Positions 38,101 to 45,475 of a stretch of 64,000 nucleotides of DNA are shown piece by piece (position 1 is the stretch's first letter; the number at the start of each line of letters is the position of its first letter). Location of the stretch: NCBI RefSeq assembly GCF_001007875.1, contig NZ_CP011412.1, positions 3,534,001 through 3,598,000 on the forward strand, in the 5' to 3' direction. Both the position numbers and the translations under genes were made by a program. Below the pieces are notes generated by a model. That model was not told the DNA's origin. It was given only the letters and a program-made list of their open reading frames with translations, and did not search any database. Source of the stretch: Sedimenticola thiotaurini. Its GTDB lineage: Bacteria > Pseudomonadota > Gammaproteobacteria > Chromatiales > Chromatiaceae.

Positions 38101-39777
38101 ATTTCACCGGGCAGTGGCTACCAGATACGCTTCCGTGAGCCGGACAGCGGTACCCTGTACGGGCGTCCTGTGCCCAATGAAACGGGCGACCCGTTCACCA
38201 ACGGGGTGGTCGATGCAAGCAACCCGGCCGGGGCGGACAACAGTGACGGTACGCTGGACGGCCTGACCCTGGCCTCGGGAGACCGGGTGACGGGCCAGAG
38301 TCTGCCGCTGGATCCCAGTGGTGTGGTCTACGACTCGATCACCCGTGCCCCGGTAGCCGGTGCGGTAGTAACGCTGGTCGGCCCAGGCGGCTTCAACCCG
38401 GCTACCCATCTGGTTGGCGGCGCTGCCAATGTCAGCCAGACCACCGGTGCCAACGGCTACTACCAGTATCTGTTGAACGCCGGTGCGCCGGCCGGTACCT
38501 ACACCATCACGGTGACCTCTCCGCCCACTTACCTGCCGGGTGAGTCGGCCATCCTGCCGGCCTGTAACAATACGTTGAGCGTGGGTGCGGTGCCCGATCC
38601 GGCCCTGGTGCAGACCAGTATTCAGCCGCCGGTGGTTGGCGCGCCGGTGCATGATCCGCTGACCTGCCCGGTTAACTCGGCGGGACTGGCGGCTACGGCC
38701 GACAGCACCCAGTACTTCTTCAGCTTTGATCTGAATCCAGGGGTGTCGGCGGACCTGGTAAACAACCACATACCCCTGGATCCGATCACAAACGGCGCCT
38801 TCACGGTACAGAAGAGCACGCCCATGACCAACGTGTCCCGGGGTGATCTGGTTCCCTACACCGTGACCGTGACCAACAACCTGGCCGGAGCGGTACCCAA
38901 TATCGATATCCGGGATCAGATTCCACCCGGCTTCAAGTACAAGACCGGTTCCGCATCGGTCGACGGGGTGAAGCAGGAACCGCTGGTGACCGGGCGTCTG
39001 CTGACCTGGCCGAACTTCAGTTTTGCCCTGGGCCAGCAGCGGGTGTTCAAGGTGATGCTGGTGGTCGGTGCCGGTGTCAGTGAGGGCGACTATGTCAACC
39101 AGGCGTGGGCCGAGAACAACCTGGTCGGTGCGCGGGTATCCAACCTGGCGACCGCCACGGTGCGGGTGGTACCGGACCCCACCTTTGACTGTTCCGACCT
39201 GATCGGCAAGGTGTTCGATGATCAGAACGCCAACGGTTACCAGGATCAGGGTGAGCCGGGCATCGCCAATGTACGGGTGGCGACCGCCCGGGGCCTGCTG
39301 ATCACCACGGATGACCACGGTCGTTTCCACGTCACCTGTGCCGCCATACCCAATGAGTGGCGGGGTGGTAATTTCATCCTCAAGCTGGATGAACGCAGTC
39401 TGCCATCCGGTTACCGGGTGACCACGGAAAACCCGCGGGTGGTGCGGCTGACCCGGGGCAAGATCAGCAAGGCGAACTTCGGTGCCACCATTCACCGGGT
39501 GGTACGTCTCGACCTGACCAGCGATGCCTTTATGCCAGGCAACGAGCAGTTGCTGGAACAGTGGAACAGCCAACTGGATCACCTGGTTGAACTGCTGCAT
39601 GAACAGCCTTCGGTACTGCGTCTCTCCTATCAACAAACGGTCGATGATCCGCCAGATCTGGTACAGGCGCGAATCGATGCGGTGCAACAACAGATCACCG
39701 AGCGTTGGGAGGAGGATAACTGCTGTTATCCGTTAACGATCGAAGTGGAACGGATGAGCAGGGAGGCAGGACAATGA
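32128..39777 (+). CDS. Giant secreted DUF11/SdrD-B repeat surface protein
   Basis: 2549 residues from ATG 32128, with GGGAG upstream. A signal peptide (core LACLVMLWLSCSQALA) opens the protein. Residues about 32-1430 hold roughly ten DUF11-like beta-sandwich repeats, each starting like VSKSFSPASVPPGQPSTLTI and holding one Cys pair. Residues about 1433-1805 hold three SdrD/Cna-B-type domains (ISGRVFLDQNNNGQFNGAD). Another DUF11 domain, a further Cna-B/carboxypeptidase-regulatory stretch (about 1939-2220), a last DUF11 domain (from about 2224) and a Cna-B-like domain (from 2359) follow. Residues 2459-2549 form a distinct end domain with LRLSYQQTVDD. I infer a long surface stalk. It overlaps the barrel gene by ATGA. 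Confidence 0.88.
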   Translation: MNNKKRKSGLPFSKLACLVMLWLSCSQALAALDVSMSTEVGYPNPIVPGEVTALRITLQNSNDTAPITGVTFTNNMPAEITVAGGGAVSYSCQDGDGNNVPTNGTVTATIGTSTIELGGGGGTIPQAGVSSGRCDIVVEVTSTVANAVHVNEIPVAAVTGDDGQPQSNATKAEQSITVTSLNNPSISKSFSKNSIVVNDETVRLTLTIDNRSNNNHDLPLNTAGDTPAFGLRDTLPAGLEVAPTPNVAISCTSGNTTASFAPVAGDTELRVVGGAIPADAACSFSVDLVGTSTGGDYSQSLDNTIDRVNDFANKRGLVPASNATDSLAVHGALQVSKAFSPTTVRQSEQATLTITLHNDSPLTPLTGVQLTENNIRTSGSGTGTLTIDNINLNGCGGADVALINGDQGFALGGVTPATIAASDSCVLTITYTPALGTAGVPETFTDTIPEGAVVNDQAAISQPASHSVTVLDELSVSKSRSPSQVAPGNPVRYDITVRNFSGGALNDVRVSDNLPGGMLALDTPAPSMNGAGCSGVLSHNIAGPAPSTTNPQLTFDMNAGVGASPSVCTVTFWAMVPVGAAVGVTFDNQIAANGVCNDNGTGGICNAGASSTTNIRVTARDVVSVTKNFSPNNASEGQVSELTVIFTNASAEPLTNVEFTDNLPIGSTGLQLQVADPAVASSDCVGAVVTANPGDAVITMTGGTIPARGNSGLGSFGSCELKVNVIGAAGNYTNVLPAGAVEATHTLADAGTETVSSPGPVQATLNYASALGATKRFSPDTIQQGGSSTVAIRLSNSGDGTLNSVSVTDPLPAGMVLADPPNAYTTCDGASSSITAVAGQSSASLTGAVIPANGQCEFLFDVTTNAPGDWVNTIPAGNITAAGGVQTTAPVTATLAESSNYAITITNNALPNALTAPGESSVLTITLTNNGTENLSGIALTDYFTDDGKSTGSSTGMLVAATPSVSTTCSGGVVEALAGGDRISLSGANLDAGDSCTVSVNVTMEQVGTVQDVIPAGVVQTDQGVSNTLQSVTSLSAQANIGVTKQFIPEVVKPGERARLRISFINPLTLPLADLAVLDSLPAGVTVPAGPNLVTDCSGATVTTPGSNSVQVSGGNLPAASGGVASSCMVELDVVAAVAGSYTNVIPAHAMTGTVGGASVDNTSPAEADLWVTDPVSLSKSFAPASVPPGQPSTLTITLTNPGDTPLTGAALTDNLPANLVVALTPNASTTCAGGTVTAPASATAISLAGATIPANGSCQVQVDTLSNIPGSYANTIPSRSLTTTEGVTNEEPANDTLEVSMPPVVSKQFSPPVIPAGGTSTLTIVLTNDNGVDMTTTAHFTDELPTAPGAVVVANPANASTNCTGTLVANSGATSVRLNSGATIPAGGCSISVDVTGNTAGTHINHIPAAALQTDLGNNLQPANANLEISALGYISGRVFQDNDVVPNGTYDGGTDTPLAGVTVNLRDASDNIIATTVTDALGNYQFTGLAAGTYSVEQPNQPAGTVNGITTPGAITGGGGGNPGTATPTATTPSRINGIVLGDDGGQIDGSSHNNFAEQVNSSISGRVFLDQNNNGQFNGADSGLANVTIELLDGGGNLLATTQTDADGNYSFSDLEPGTYSIRQPSQPADTSNGITTPGTVGNGGTDGVATLPTVTPSLISNLVLPPNTVASGNNFAELPNSRRISGSVFLDFDNSGTVNGADHGIGGETINLTGTDTNGNPVSMTTTTDSDGNFEFTGLPEGTYQLDQPTQPASTGNGTTTAGSAGGVASNPTATSSRVSGIDLTGANTVSGGNTFAEQPDAAVDLALSKTHSPASLAEGSSTGFYRLTPSNIGSVDTSGTITVVDTLPAGISIVSMPSSGDWSCSAAGQVITCTSDAVIPAAGVGNEIVLRVAVANGLSGQLLVNSATISGGSEPPGFEGNNRADDPTPIAEAAEVSGHVWFDDNHDRAMDPGESLVPNWQVDLVLGGVTVASTTTDSSGAYSFTGISPGSGYQIRFREPDSGTLYGRPVPNETGDPFTNGVVDASNPAGADNSDGTLDGLTLASGDRVTGQSLPLDPSGVVYDSITRAPVAGAVVTLVGPGGFNPATHLVGGAANVSQTTGANGYYQYLLNAGAPAGTYTITVTSPPTYLPGESAILPACNNTLSVGAVPDPALVQTSIQPPVVGAPVHDPLTCPVNSAGLAATADSTQYFFSFDLNPGVSADLVNNHIPLDPITNGAFTVQKSTPMTNVSRGDLVPYTVTVTNNLAGAVPNIDIRDQIPPGFKYKTGSASVDGVKQEPLVTGRLLTWPNFSFALGQQRVFKVMLVVGAGVSEGDYVNQAWAENNLVGARVSNLATATVRVVPDPTFDCSDLIGKVFDDQNANGYQDQGEPGIANVRVATARGLLITTDDHGRFHVTCAAIPNEWRGGNFILKLDERSLPSGYRVTTENPRVVRLTRGKISKANFGATIHRVVRLDLTSDAFMPGNEQLLEQWNSQLDHLVELLHEQPSVLRLSYQQTVDDPPDLVQARIDAVQQQITERWEEDNCCYPLTIEVERMSREAGQ

Positions 39778-42700
39778 AAAAGTTGATACTTGCGTACTCT
39801 ATCGGTATGGCGTTGAGCGGTATGGCGGTTGCCGACCAGTCGTCCTGTGATCCTGAGCAGGCGCACTGCAAGCTGCCCGAGCAGCGCGGCAAGATGATCG
39901 ACAACAGTCAGGTCTGGCCGGGGTCAGTGGTACCGCGCAATACGGAGAACCAGCAGCAGCCGCAGGATGGGGCGGCAGGTAACTGTCCCGTCGGCGCCGC
40001 TGCACCGGCCTTGCCCTTCCGCATCAGCGTAGATGGTGCACCACTGCTGGCCGATGATCCTGCCCAGGTGGCGGATAGCCTGCGCTGCCAGGATGTGACC
40101 CTGGCCCGGGCCGATATCCAGGTCCGTTATGACAGTCAGGAGCAGACCCCCTGGCTGAATGTGGGGGTCGATCCGGTCACTGCAGGTCCCGATCGCCAGG
40201 TGCAGTTTTATACCTACAGCAACTATCCGGCCTGGATCGAGCGGGCAGAGATCCGGCTGTTTGATGCGGCCCGCTCGGTACGCCAGGAACCACTGCAGAC
40301 CCTGGATGTGCAGATCGGCAAGGGGGTGGCCTGGGTGCTGCCGGCACAGCTTGAGGGGCCCCTGAGCTATGTGTTGCGGGTCTATGACCGGGCCGGACGG
40401 TTTGATGAAACCGAGCCCCGGCAGCTGCAGATCAGCAGCATGAAGCTGGCCCCCAGCGAGAGTTCCGGTGAACTGGCCGTGTATGGGGAGAACCGCCGCA
40501 AGCTGGCCAATATCCCGGTGCGGGGTGGTGCGGTGACCGTCAACGGTCGGGATGTCCAGCCGGATACCCAGGTTTCAGTCATGGGCCAACCGGTGCCGGT
40601 GGATGGATCGGGTAAATTCGCCTATCGGCAGATACTGCCGGCGGGACCGCACACCGTCCAGATCCGGCTGGAGGACACCCAGGGACAGCGTTACGAGTTC
40701 CAGCGTAATGTCACCATTGCCAAAGATAACTGGTTCTATATCGGCCTGGCGGACCTGACGGTGGGACGCAACAATACCAAGGGACCGGCCGCCCTGGTGA
40801 CAGCCGACGACTCGGATCATTTTGATAACGAGCTCTATGTGGATGGTCGCCTGGCCTTCTACCTGAAGGGCAAGATCAAGGGCGAGTACCTGCTCACTGC
40901 ATCAGCCGATACCCGGGAGCAGCCCCTGGATGAGCTGTTCAGTAACTTTGCCGCCAAGGATCCGAGCTCCCTGCTGCGCCGCCTCGATCCGGATCAGTAC
41001 TACCCGGTCTACGGCGATGACAGCACCACCCTGGATGATGCGCCGACCCAGGGCAAATTCTACGTACGCCTGGAGCGGGGGGACTCCCATGTGATGTGGG
41101 GTAACTTCCACACCCGCATCAACGACACCGAGCTGGTGCAATACAATCGGGGACTGTACGGCGCCCGGGCCCACTGGGTGGCTCAGGAACAGACCCGCTA
41201 TGGTGAGCGCCGGGGACGGGTGGAGCTGTTTGCTGCAGACCCCGGCACCCTGCCGGCCCGGGACGAGTTCCGTGGTACCGGTGGCTCACTCTACTATCTG
41301 CGTCGGCAGGATCTGACCCAGGGCTCCGAGCGGGTCTGGATCGAGGTGCGGGACAAGGATACCGGCATCGTGCTGGAGACCCGTTACCTCACCCCCGAGG
41401 AGGACTACGATATCAACTATATCCAGGGTCGCATCATCCTGCGCGAGTCGTTGGGATCCACGGCCGACGGCTCCCTGTTGATCAAGAGCGGCAGCCTCTC
41501 GGGCCACCCGGCCTACCTGGTCACCAGCTACGAGTACACGCCGGGACTGACCGAGGCGGATGACCTGGTACGGGGTGGCCGCGGTGAATACTGGATCAAT
41601 GACCAGGTGAAGATCGGTGCCACCGGTTATCGCCAGGATGCCCCGGGCATGGAGCAGAAACTGAGTGGGGCCGATGTCACCCTGCGCTACAAACCGGGTA
41701 CTTACGTGAAGATCGAGGGTGCCCGCAGCGAAGGGGTGGGCACCAGCCAGAACAACTCGTTGGATGGCGGTTTCAGTTTCCAGAACCGTACCAGTCCGGG
41801 CGGCCGGGCCGATGCCGGCCGTATCGAGGCGGCCGTGGATCTGGCCGAAGTGACCGACGACCAGCAGGGTCGGGCCAGTGTCTATTGGCAGAAACGGGAA
41901 GCCGGCTTTTCGGCCCCCGGCCAGCTGACCGGATCGGCTGACGCCACCCAGCGGGGCGCCCGGTTGTCTCTGCAACTGGATCCCCGGAGCCGGCTGGATG
42001 CCCAGTTGGATGCACTGGCGGATGAGATTGCCGACACCCACGCGGCGGAGGTGAATCTGCGCAGGCAGGTGAACGACAACTGGGAGATTGCGGTGGGTGT
42101 GCGCTCCGACAGTCGTGATCTCAACACCGTGACCGCCAGTGATGTGTTGAACGAGGAGGGCGATCGCACCGACATCCAGGTTCGGGCGGACTACACCCCG
42201 GACGAGGATGGAGAAAACGACTGGAGCGCCTACGGCTATGTCCAGGGCACGGTGGACAAGAGCGGCAACCGCAGCAGCAATGACCGGATCGGCGTGGGCG
42301 GCAAGCGACGTCTGTCGGAACGCTTCAGTGTCTATGGTGAAGCCTCCACCGGTGATGGCGGCCTGGGCGGACTGGTCGGAGGTGATTTTCAGTACAACGA
42401 TCAGACCAGTCTCTACTCCCACTACCAGATGGATACCGATCGGACTGACATCGGTTACCGGGGTCGTCAGGGGCAGCTCACCAGCGGTGTGAACAGCCGC
42501 TTCAGCGATTCGGTGTCGGTGTTTGGCGAGCAGCGCGTCTACCATGGTGACGGACCGAGCGGCCTGACCCACGCCTTTGGTCTCGAACTGACCCCCAATG
42601 AACGCTGGAGCTACGGGATCAATTTCGAGACCGGTGAGCTGTCCGATCCCTATGCCGGCGACATGGATCGGGATGCCGTCAGCCTGGATGTGGGCTATCG

Positions 42701-43403
42701 GCAGGAGAGAACCCGTTACGCCGGCCAGCTGGAGTATCGACGCGAGGAGGGGACCGCCGGCAAGCGCACCAGCTGGTTGTGGCGTAATAACCTGGGTTAC
42801 CAGATCGATCCCGACTGGCGTTTCCTGGGACGTCTGAACCTTGCCTTCTCTGACTCCAGCAGCGGCGACTACTATGACGGAGACTATGTGGAGGTGGTGA
42901 CCGGTTACGCCTACCGGCCGGTGGACAATGATCGGCTCAACCTGCTGTTCAAATACAACTACCTGTATAACCTGCCGTCTCCCGGACAGCTGGATGGCAG
43001 TGGCGTTCTGGCGGACTACTCGCAGCGCTCCCACGTGCTGTCGGTGGATGGCACCTATGACCTGAAGCCCTGGGTGTCGGTGGGCGGCAAGTACGCCTAC
43101 CGGCTGGGTGAGATGCGGGACAACCGGGTCGGTGGTGAGTGGTACGACAGCGAGGCCCAGCTGGCCATTGTTCGGGCCGACTTCCACTGGGTGCATGAGT
43201 GGGACCTCCTGGTGGAAGGTCGGGTGCTGGATGTGGCAGCGGCAGAGGATCGGCGCTCGGGGGCGCTGGTGGCGCTCTACCGTCACCTGGGCAAGAACGT
43301 GAAGGCCGGTATCGGTTACAACTTCACCGACTTCTCGGATGATCTGACCGATCTCTCCTATACCAGCAAGGGGTGGTTCTTCAATATCGTGATGAAGATG
43401 TAA
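39774..43403 (+). CDS. Outer-membrane beta-barrel partner of the giant surface protein
   Basis: 1209 residues with a signal peptide (MKKLILAYSIGMALSGMAVA). Residues about 20-330 are periplasmic or surface beta domains with paired cysteines near the N-terminus (SSCDPEQAHC, NCPVG, LRCQD). From about 335 (WFYIGLADLTVG) to the end, alternating hydrophobic strands with Tyr/Trp/Arg look like a large barrel; the segment DPDQYYPVYGDDSTT is a striking conserved-looking turn. It ends WFFNIVMKM, an aromatic beta-signal-like end though not a terminal Phe. No plug domain or TonB box is seen. Translationally coupled to the giant protein, so it probably anchors or exports it. Confidence 0.8.
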   Translation: MKKLILAYSIGMALSGMAVADQSSCDPEQAHCKLPEQRGKMIDNSQVWPGSVVPRNTENQQQPQDGAAGNCPVGAAAPALPFRISVDGAPLLADDPAQVADSLRCQDVTLARADIQVRYDSQEQTPWLNVGVDPVTAGPDRQVQFYTYSNYPAWIERAEIRLFDAARSVRQEPLQTLDVQIGKGVAWVLPAQLEGPLSYVLRVYDRAGRFDETEPRQLQISSMKLAPSESSGELAVYGENRRKLANIPVRGGAVTVNGRDVQPDTQVSVMGQPVPVDGSGKFAYRQILPAGPHTVQIRLEDTQGQRYEFQRNVTIAKDNWFYIGLADLTVGRNNTKGPAALVTADDSDHFDNELYVDGRLAFYLKGKIKGEYLLTASADTREQPLDELFSNFAAKDPSSLLRRLDPDQYYPVYGDDSTTLDDAPTQGKFYVRLERGDSHVMWGNFHTRINDTELVQYNRGLYGARAHWVAQEQTRYGERRGRVELFAADPGTLPARDEFRGTGGSLYYLRRQDLTQGSERVWIEVRDKDTGIVLETRYLTPEEDYDINYIQGRIILRESLGSTADGSLLIKSGSLSGHPAYLVTSYEYTPGLTEADDLVRGGRGEYWINDQVKIGATGYRQDAPGMEQKLSGADVTLRYKPGTYVKIEGARSEGVGTSQNNSLDGGFSFQNRTSPGGRADAGRIEAAVDLAEVTDDQQGRASVYWQKREAGFSAPGQLTGSADATQRGARLSLQLDPRSRLDAQLDALADEIADTHAAEVNLRRQVNDNWEIAVGVRSDSRDLNTVTASDVLNEEGDRTDIQVRADYTPDEDGENDWSAYGYVQGTVDKSGNRSSNDRIGVGGKRRLSERFSVYGEASTGDGGLGGLVGGDFQYNDQTSLYSHYQMDTDRTDIGYRGRQGQLTSGVNSRFSDSVSVFGEQRVYHGDGPSGLTHAFGLELTPNERWSYGINFETGELSDPYAGDMDRDAVSLDVGYRQERTRYAGQLEYRREEGTAGKRTSWLWRNNLGYQIDPDWRFLGRLNLAFSDSSSGDYYDGDYVEVVTGYAYRPVDNDRLNLLFKYNYLYNLPSPGQLDGSGVLADYSQRSHVLSVDGTYDLKPWVSVGGKYAYRLGEMRDNRVGGEWYDSEAQLAIVRADFHWVHEWDLLVEGRVLDVAAAEDRRSGALVALYRHLGKNVKAGIGYNFTDFSDDLTDLSYTSKGWFFNIVMKM

Positions 43404-43436
43404 CCGGCCTGGCGACAGGTCACGCTCCGACAGGTG

Positions 43437-43473
43437 GGCCGACGCCGGATAATCCCGCTATCCGGTGTCGGCC
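43437..43473 (+). terminator. Strong hairpin after the surface-protein pair
   Basis: A 15-base stem (43437-43451 with 43459-43473, one G-T pair) around a 7-base loop ATCCCGC, 34 bases after the stop. Very stable, with no T-run, but the best candidate for ending this operon. Confidence 0.6.
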
Positions 43474-43578
43474 ACACCGACCCTTTCCATCCAACCGGTT
43501 AAGCCGGCTGCAACGGCCGGCGGTTCCCGGTACCCACCCATACCAAGATATATTTGTCGATAGTAACCCATAAGAAGA

Positions 43579-43619
43579 TCGGATTATCCGATACAATGTG
43601 GGCAGTTAACTGTATCGGA
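43579..43619. promoter_or_regulatory. Nested palindromes upstream of lysR
   Basis: TCGGATTATCCGA (43579-43591) is a perfect palindrome. Its right arm runs into TCCGATACA (43587-43595), which forms a perfect 9-base inverted repeat with TGTATCGGA (43611-43619) across 15 bases. ATACA-N15-TGTAT is a LysR-type arrangement, ending 14 bases before the lysR start; autoregulation is likely. Confidence 0.6.
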
Positions 43620-43633
43620 CCCCGGTGTAATCT

Positions 43634-44515
43634 ATGGATACCGAGTTTGCCCGCACCTTCCTGGCGGTCACCGCCGCCGGTAACTTCGTCGGCGCCGCCG
43701 CCAAACTGCACGTCACCCAATCCACGGTCAGCGCCCGGATCAAAACCCTGGAGCAGCAGCTCGGCACGCCGCTGTTTCGCCGCGGCCGGGGTGGCGCCGA
43801 ACTGACCGCAGCGGGCCGGCGGTTCTTGCGCCACGCCAAGGTCCTGGTGCGCACCTATGAGCAGGCGCGCCACGACGTGGGACTCTCCAGCGGTTTCTCT
43901 GCCGGCCTGACCCTGCGCGGGCGTATCGCGCTGTGGGAAGGGTTTCTGCCCAACTGGGTGAACTGGATGCGCCAGACCGCGCCGGATATCTCGTTGCGGC
44001 TGGAGATCGGTTTTGAAGAGGAGACCACCCAGGGGCTGGTTCAGGGGGACGTGGATATCGGCGTGCTCTACACCCCCCAGAGTCGCCCGTCCATTTCAGC
44101 CGAATATATCTTTGGCGAGTCCCTGGTACTGGTGACCAGCTCGCCGGACCGGCACTGGCAGGACGCCAGTTATGTGCATGTGGACTGGGGGCCGGAGTTC
44201 CTGGTCCAGTTCGCGGCCCGTTTCCCGGATGTGGATACCTCGGCACAACGGGTCAACATCGGCTGGCTGGCCATGCAGCTGATCACCCACCATGGGGGCT
44301 CCGCCTATTTTCCGCTGCGCATGGTGCGGCAGCAGATTCAGTCGGGCGTACTGTTTCCGGTGGAGGATTCGCCGCTGATCACTCTGCCGGTCTACATGGT
44401 CTATCCGCTCGACCGGCAGGCGCCGCACATCACCACCGCCATCAACGGCTTGCGCGAACTGGGGGCCGAGGAGGAGCAGCGGCAATCCCTGGCGGAGTTG
44501 TCCCGGAACACCTGA
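43634..44515 (+). CDS. LysR-family transcriptional regulator
   Basis: 293 residues. The N-terminal winged helix (FARTFLAVTAAGNFVGAAAK, then VTQSTVSARIKTLEQQLGTP) is typical LysR; the effector domain covers about 90-285. It stands alone: the upstream gene is the barrel protein on the same strand, behind a strong hairpin, and the downstream segment is a pseudogene. It has no divergent target, which is unusual for the family. A nested palindrome lies before its start. Confidence 0.9.
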   Translation: MDTEFARTFLAVTAAGNFVGAAAKLHVTQSTVSARIKTLEQQLGTPLFRRGRGGAELTAAGRRFLRHAKVLVRTYEQARHDVGLSSGFSAGLTLRGRIALWEGFLPNWVNWMRQTAPDISLRLEIGFEEETTQGLVQGDVDIGVLYTPQSRPSISAEYIFGESLVLVTSSPDRHWQDASYVHVDWGPEFLVQFAARFPDVDTSAQRVNIGWLAMQLITHHGGSAYFPLRMVRQQIQSGVLFPVEDSPLITLPVYMVYPLDRQAPHITTAINGLRELGAEEEQRQSLAELSRNT

Positions 44516-44523
44516 GTGTCCTT

Positions 44524-44787
44524 ATGGTGGATCGCGCTCCCGGCCCCGCCGGCTCGGAACGGGTCAAGCGACGGGTAGGCTTCCTGACAACCATGCCGGA
44601 GGTGATTGAGTGTCTGCACGTGACCGGGCAGGACTCCTGACTGCTGCAGGTTGTGGCGAAAGATATGATGCACCTGGAGGCGTTTATCCAGTCCATCAAC
44701 ATGAAGGGCGAGACCCGCACCTCCACTGTCCTGTCCCACCCGATTCCGGTGCGCGGGATTCAGCTGTCCCCATCCGCTGTCTGTTGA
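44524..44787 (+). pseudogene. Decayed Lrp/AsnC-family regulator fragment
   Basis: An 88-codon frame interrupted by one TGA at 44638-44640. Read through, it gives RRVGFLTTMPEVIECLHVTG, the stop, LLQVVAKDMMHLEAFIQSIN and TRTSTVLS. This is the AsnC/Lrp effector (RAM) domain order: PEV, a VTG turn, the LLxVVxxD strand, and a final T-T-V-L strand. The N-terminal DNA-binding domain is absent and the stop falls where a DY-LL sequence is expected. I judge it a remnant, though programmed readthrough cannot be ruled out. Confidence 0.65.
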
Positions 44788-44805
44788 TTCCCCGTAACCG
44801 GATTG

Positions 44806-44855
44806 TTGACAAAGTGATTAAAAAGTATAAAGTAAGTAATCAATTACTATCTTTA
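44806..44855 (+). promoter_or_regulatory. tetR promoter and overlapping operator
   Basis: A consensus -35 TTGACA (44806-44811) is followed at 16 bases by TAAAGT (44828-44833) as -10. Over the -10 sits an inverted repeat, 44828-44855: outer arms TAAAG and CTTTA, inner arms AGTAAT and ATTACT around CA. It ends 11 bases before the tetR start. Placement suggests TetR represses its own operon. Confidence 0.65.
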
Positions 44856-44866
44856 CGGAGAGACCC

Positions 44867-45475
44867 ATGGCCCTTCATGTCAAACATCTCCCGGCCGAGG
44901 AGCGCCGTGCCATCACTGTGGAGACGGTGGTGGAACTGGCGGCGGAGCAGAACCCGAGCGATATCACCACGGCCGCCATTGCCAAGCGCATGGGGTTGAC
45001 CCAGGGGGCGCTGTTTCGCCACTTTCGCAGCAAGGATGCCATTCTCAGCGCGGTGATGGAGTGGGTGTCGGAACGCCTGATGGCCCGGGTGGATAAGGCG
45101 GTGCAGTCTGTCGACTCCCCCATAGCGGCGCTGGAGGCGATGTTTCTGGCGCATGTGGAATTTGTGGTGGAGCACCCGGGTGTGCCCCGCATGCTGTTCG
45201 GCGAGTTGCAGCGTTCTGGCGACACCGTCCCCAAGCGGATAGTGCAGACCCTGATCAGCCGCTACGGGGAGCGGATTCGCAAACTGATAGAGTCGGGTAA
45301 AGGGGTCGGAGAGATCGATTCCGGGCTGGAGACCGAGGCGGCGGCGAGTCTGTTTATCGGCACCATACAGGGCCTGGTGATGCAGTCCCTGCTGGCGGGT
45401 GATGTGCGGTTGATGCGCCGGGAGGCTCCCCGGGTGTTCGCCATCTACCGGCGCGGTATCGGGAGCAAACAATGA
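44867..45475 (+). CDS. TetR-family regulator of the adjacent ABC exporter
   Basis: 202 residues. The helix-turn-helix is at about 30-60 (ITTAAIAKRMGLTQGALFRHF), the TetR hallmark, followed by an all-helical ligand domain. Start ATG at 44867 with CGGAGAG upstream; its stop overlaps the adaptor gene by ATGA. It is thus the first gene of a four-gene operon, and the palindrome over its promoter is the likely operator. The ligand is unknown, presumably a substrate of the exporter. Confidence 0.9.
   Translation: MALHVKHLPAEERRAITVETVVELAAEQNPSDITTAAIAKRMGLTQGALFRHFRSKDAILSAVMEWVSERLMARVDKAVQSVDSPIAALEAMFLAHVEFVVEHPGVPRMLFGELQRSGDTVPKRIVQTLISRYGERIRKLIESGKGVGEIDSGLETEAAASLFIGTIQGLVMQSLLAGDVRLMRREAPRVFAIYRRGIGSKQ

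Noticed and set aside
33568-39690. Long minus-strand open frames opposite the giant surface gene (528-609 codons).
   Set aside because: They are low-complexity, Gly/His/Arg/Gln-rich translations typical of the antisense of high-GC repeats. They have no ribosome sites and the plus strand gives clear repeat domains.
39774-43403. Reading the barrel protein as a TonB-dependent receptor or a two-partner (TpsB) secretion porin.
   Set aside because: No plug domain, TonB box or POTRA domains can be recognised. N-terminal beta domains are of another kind.
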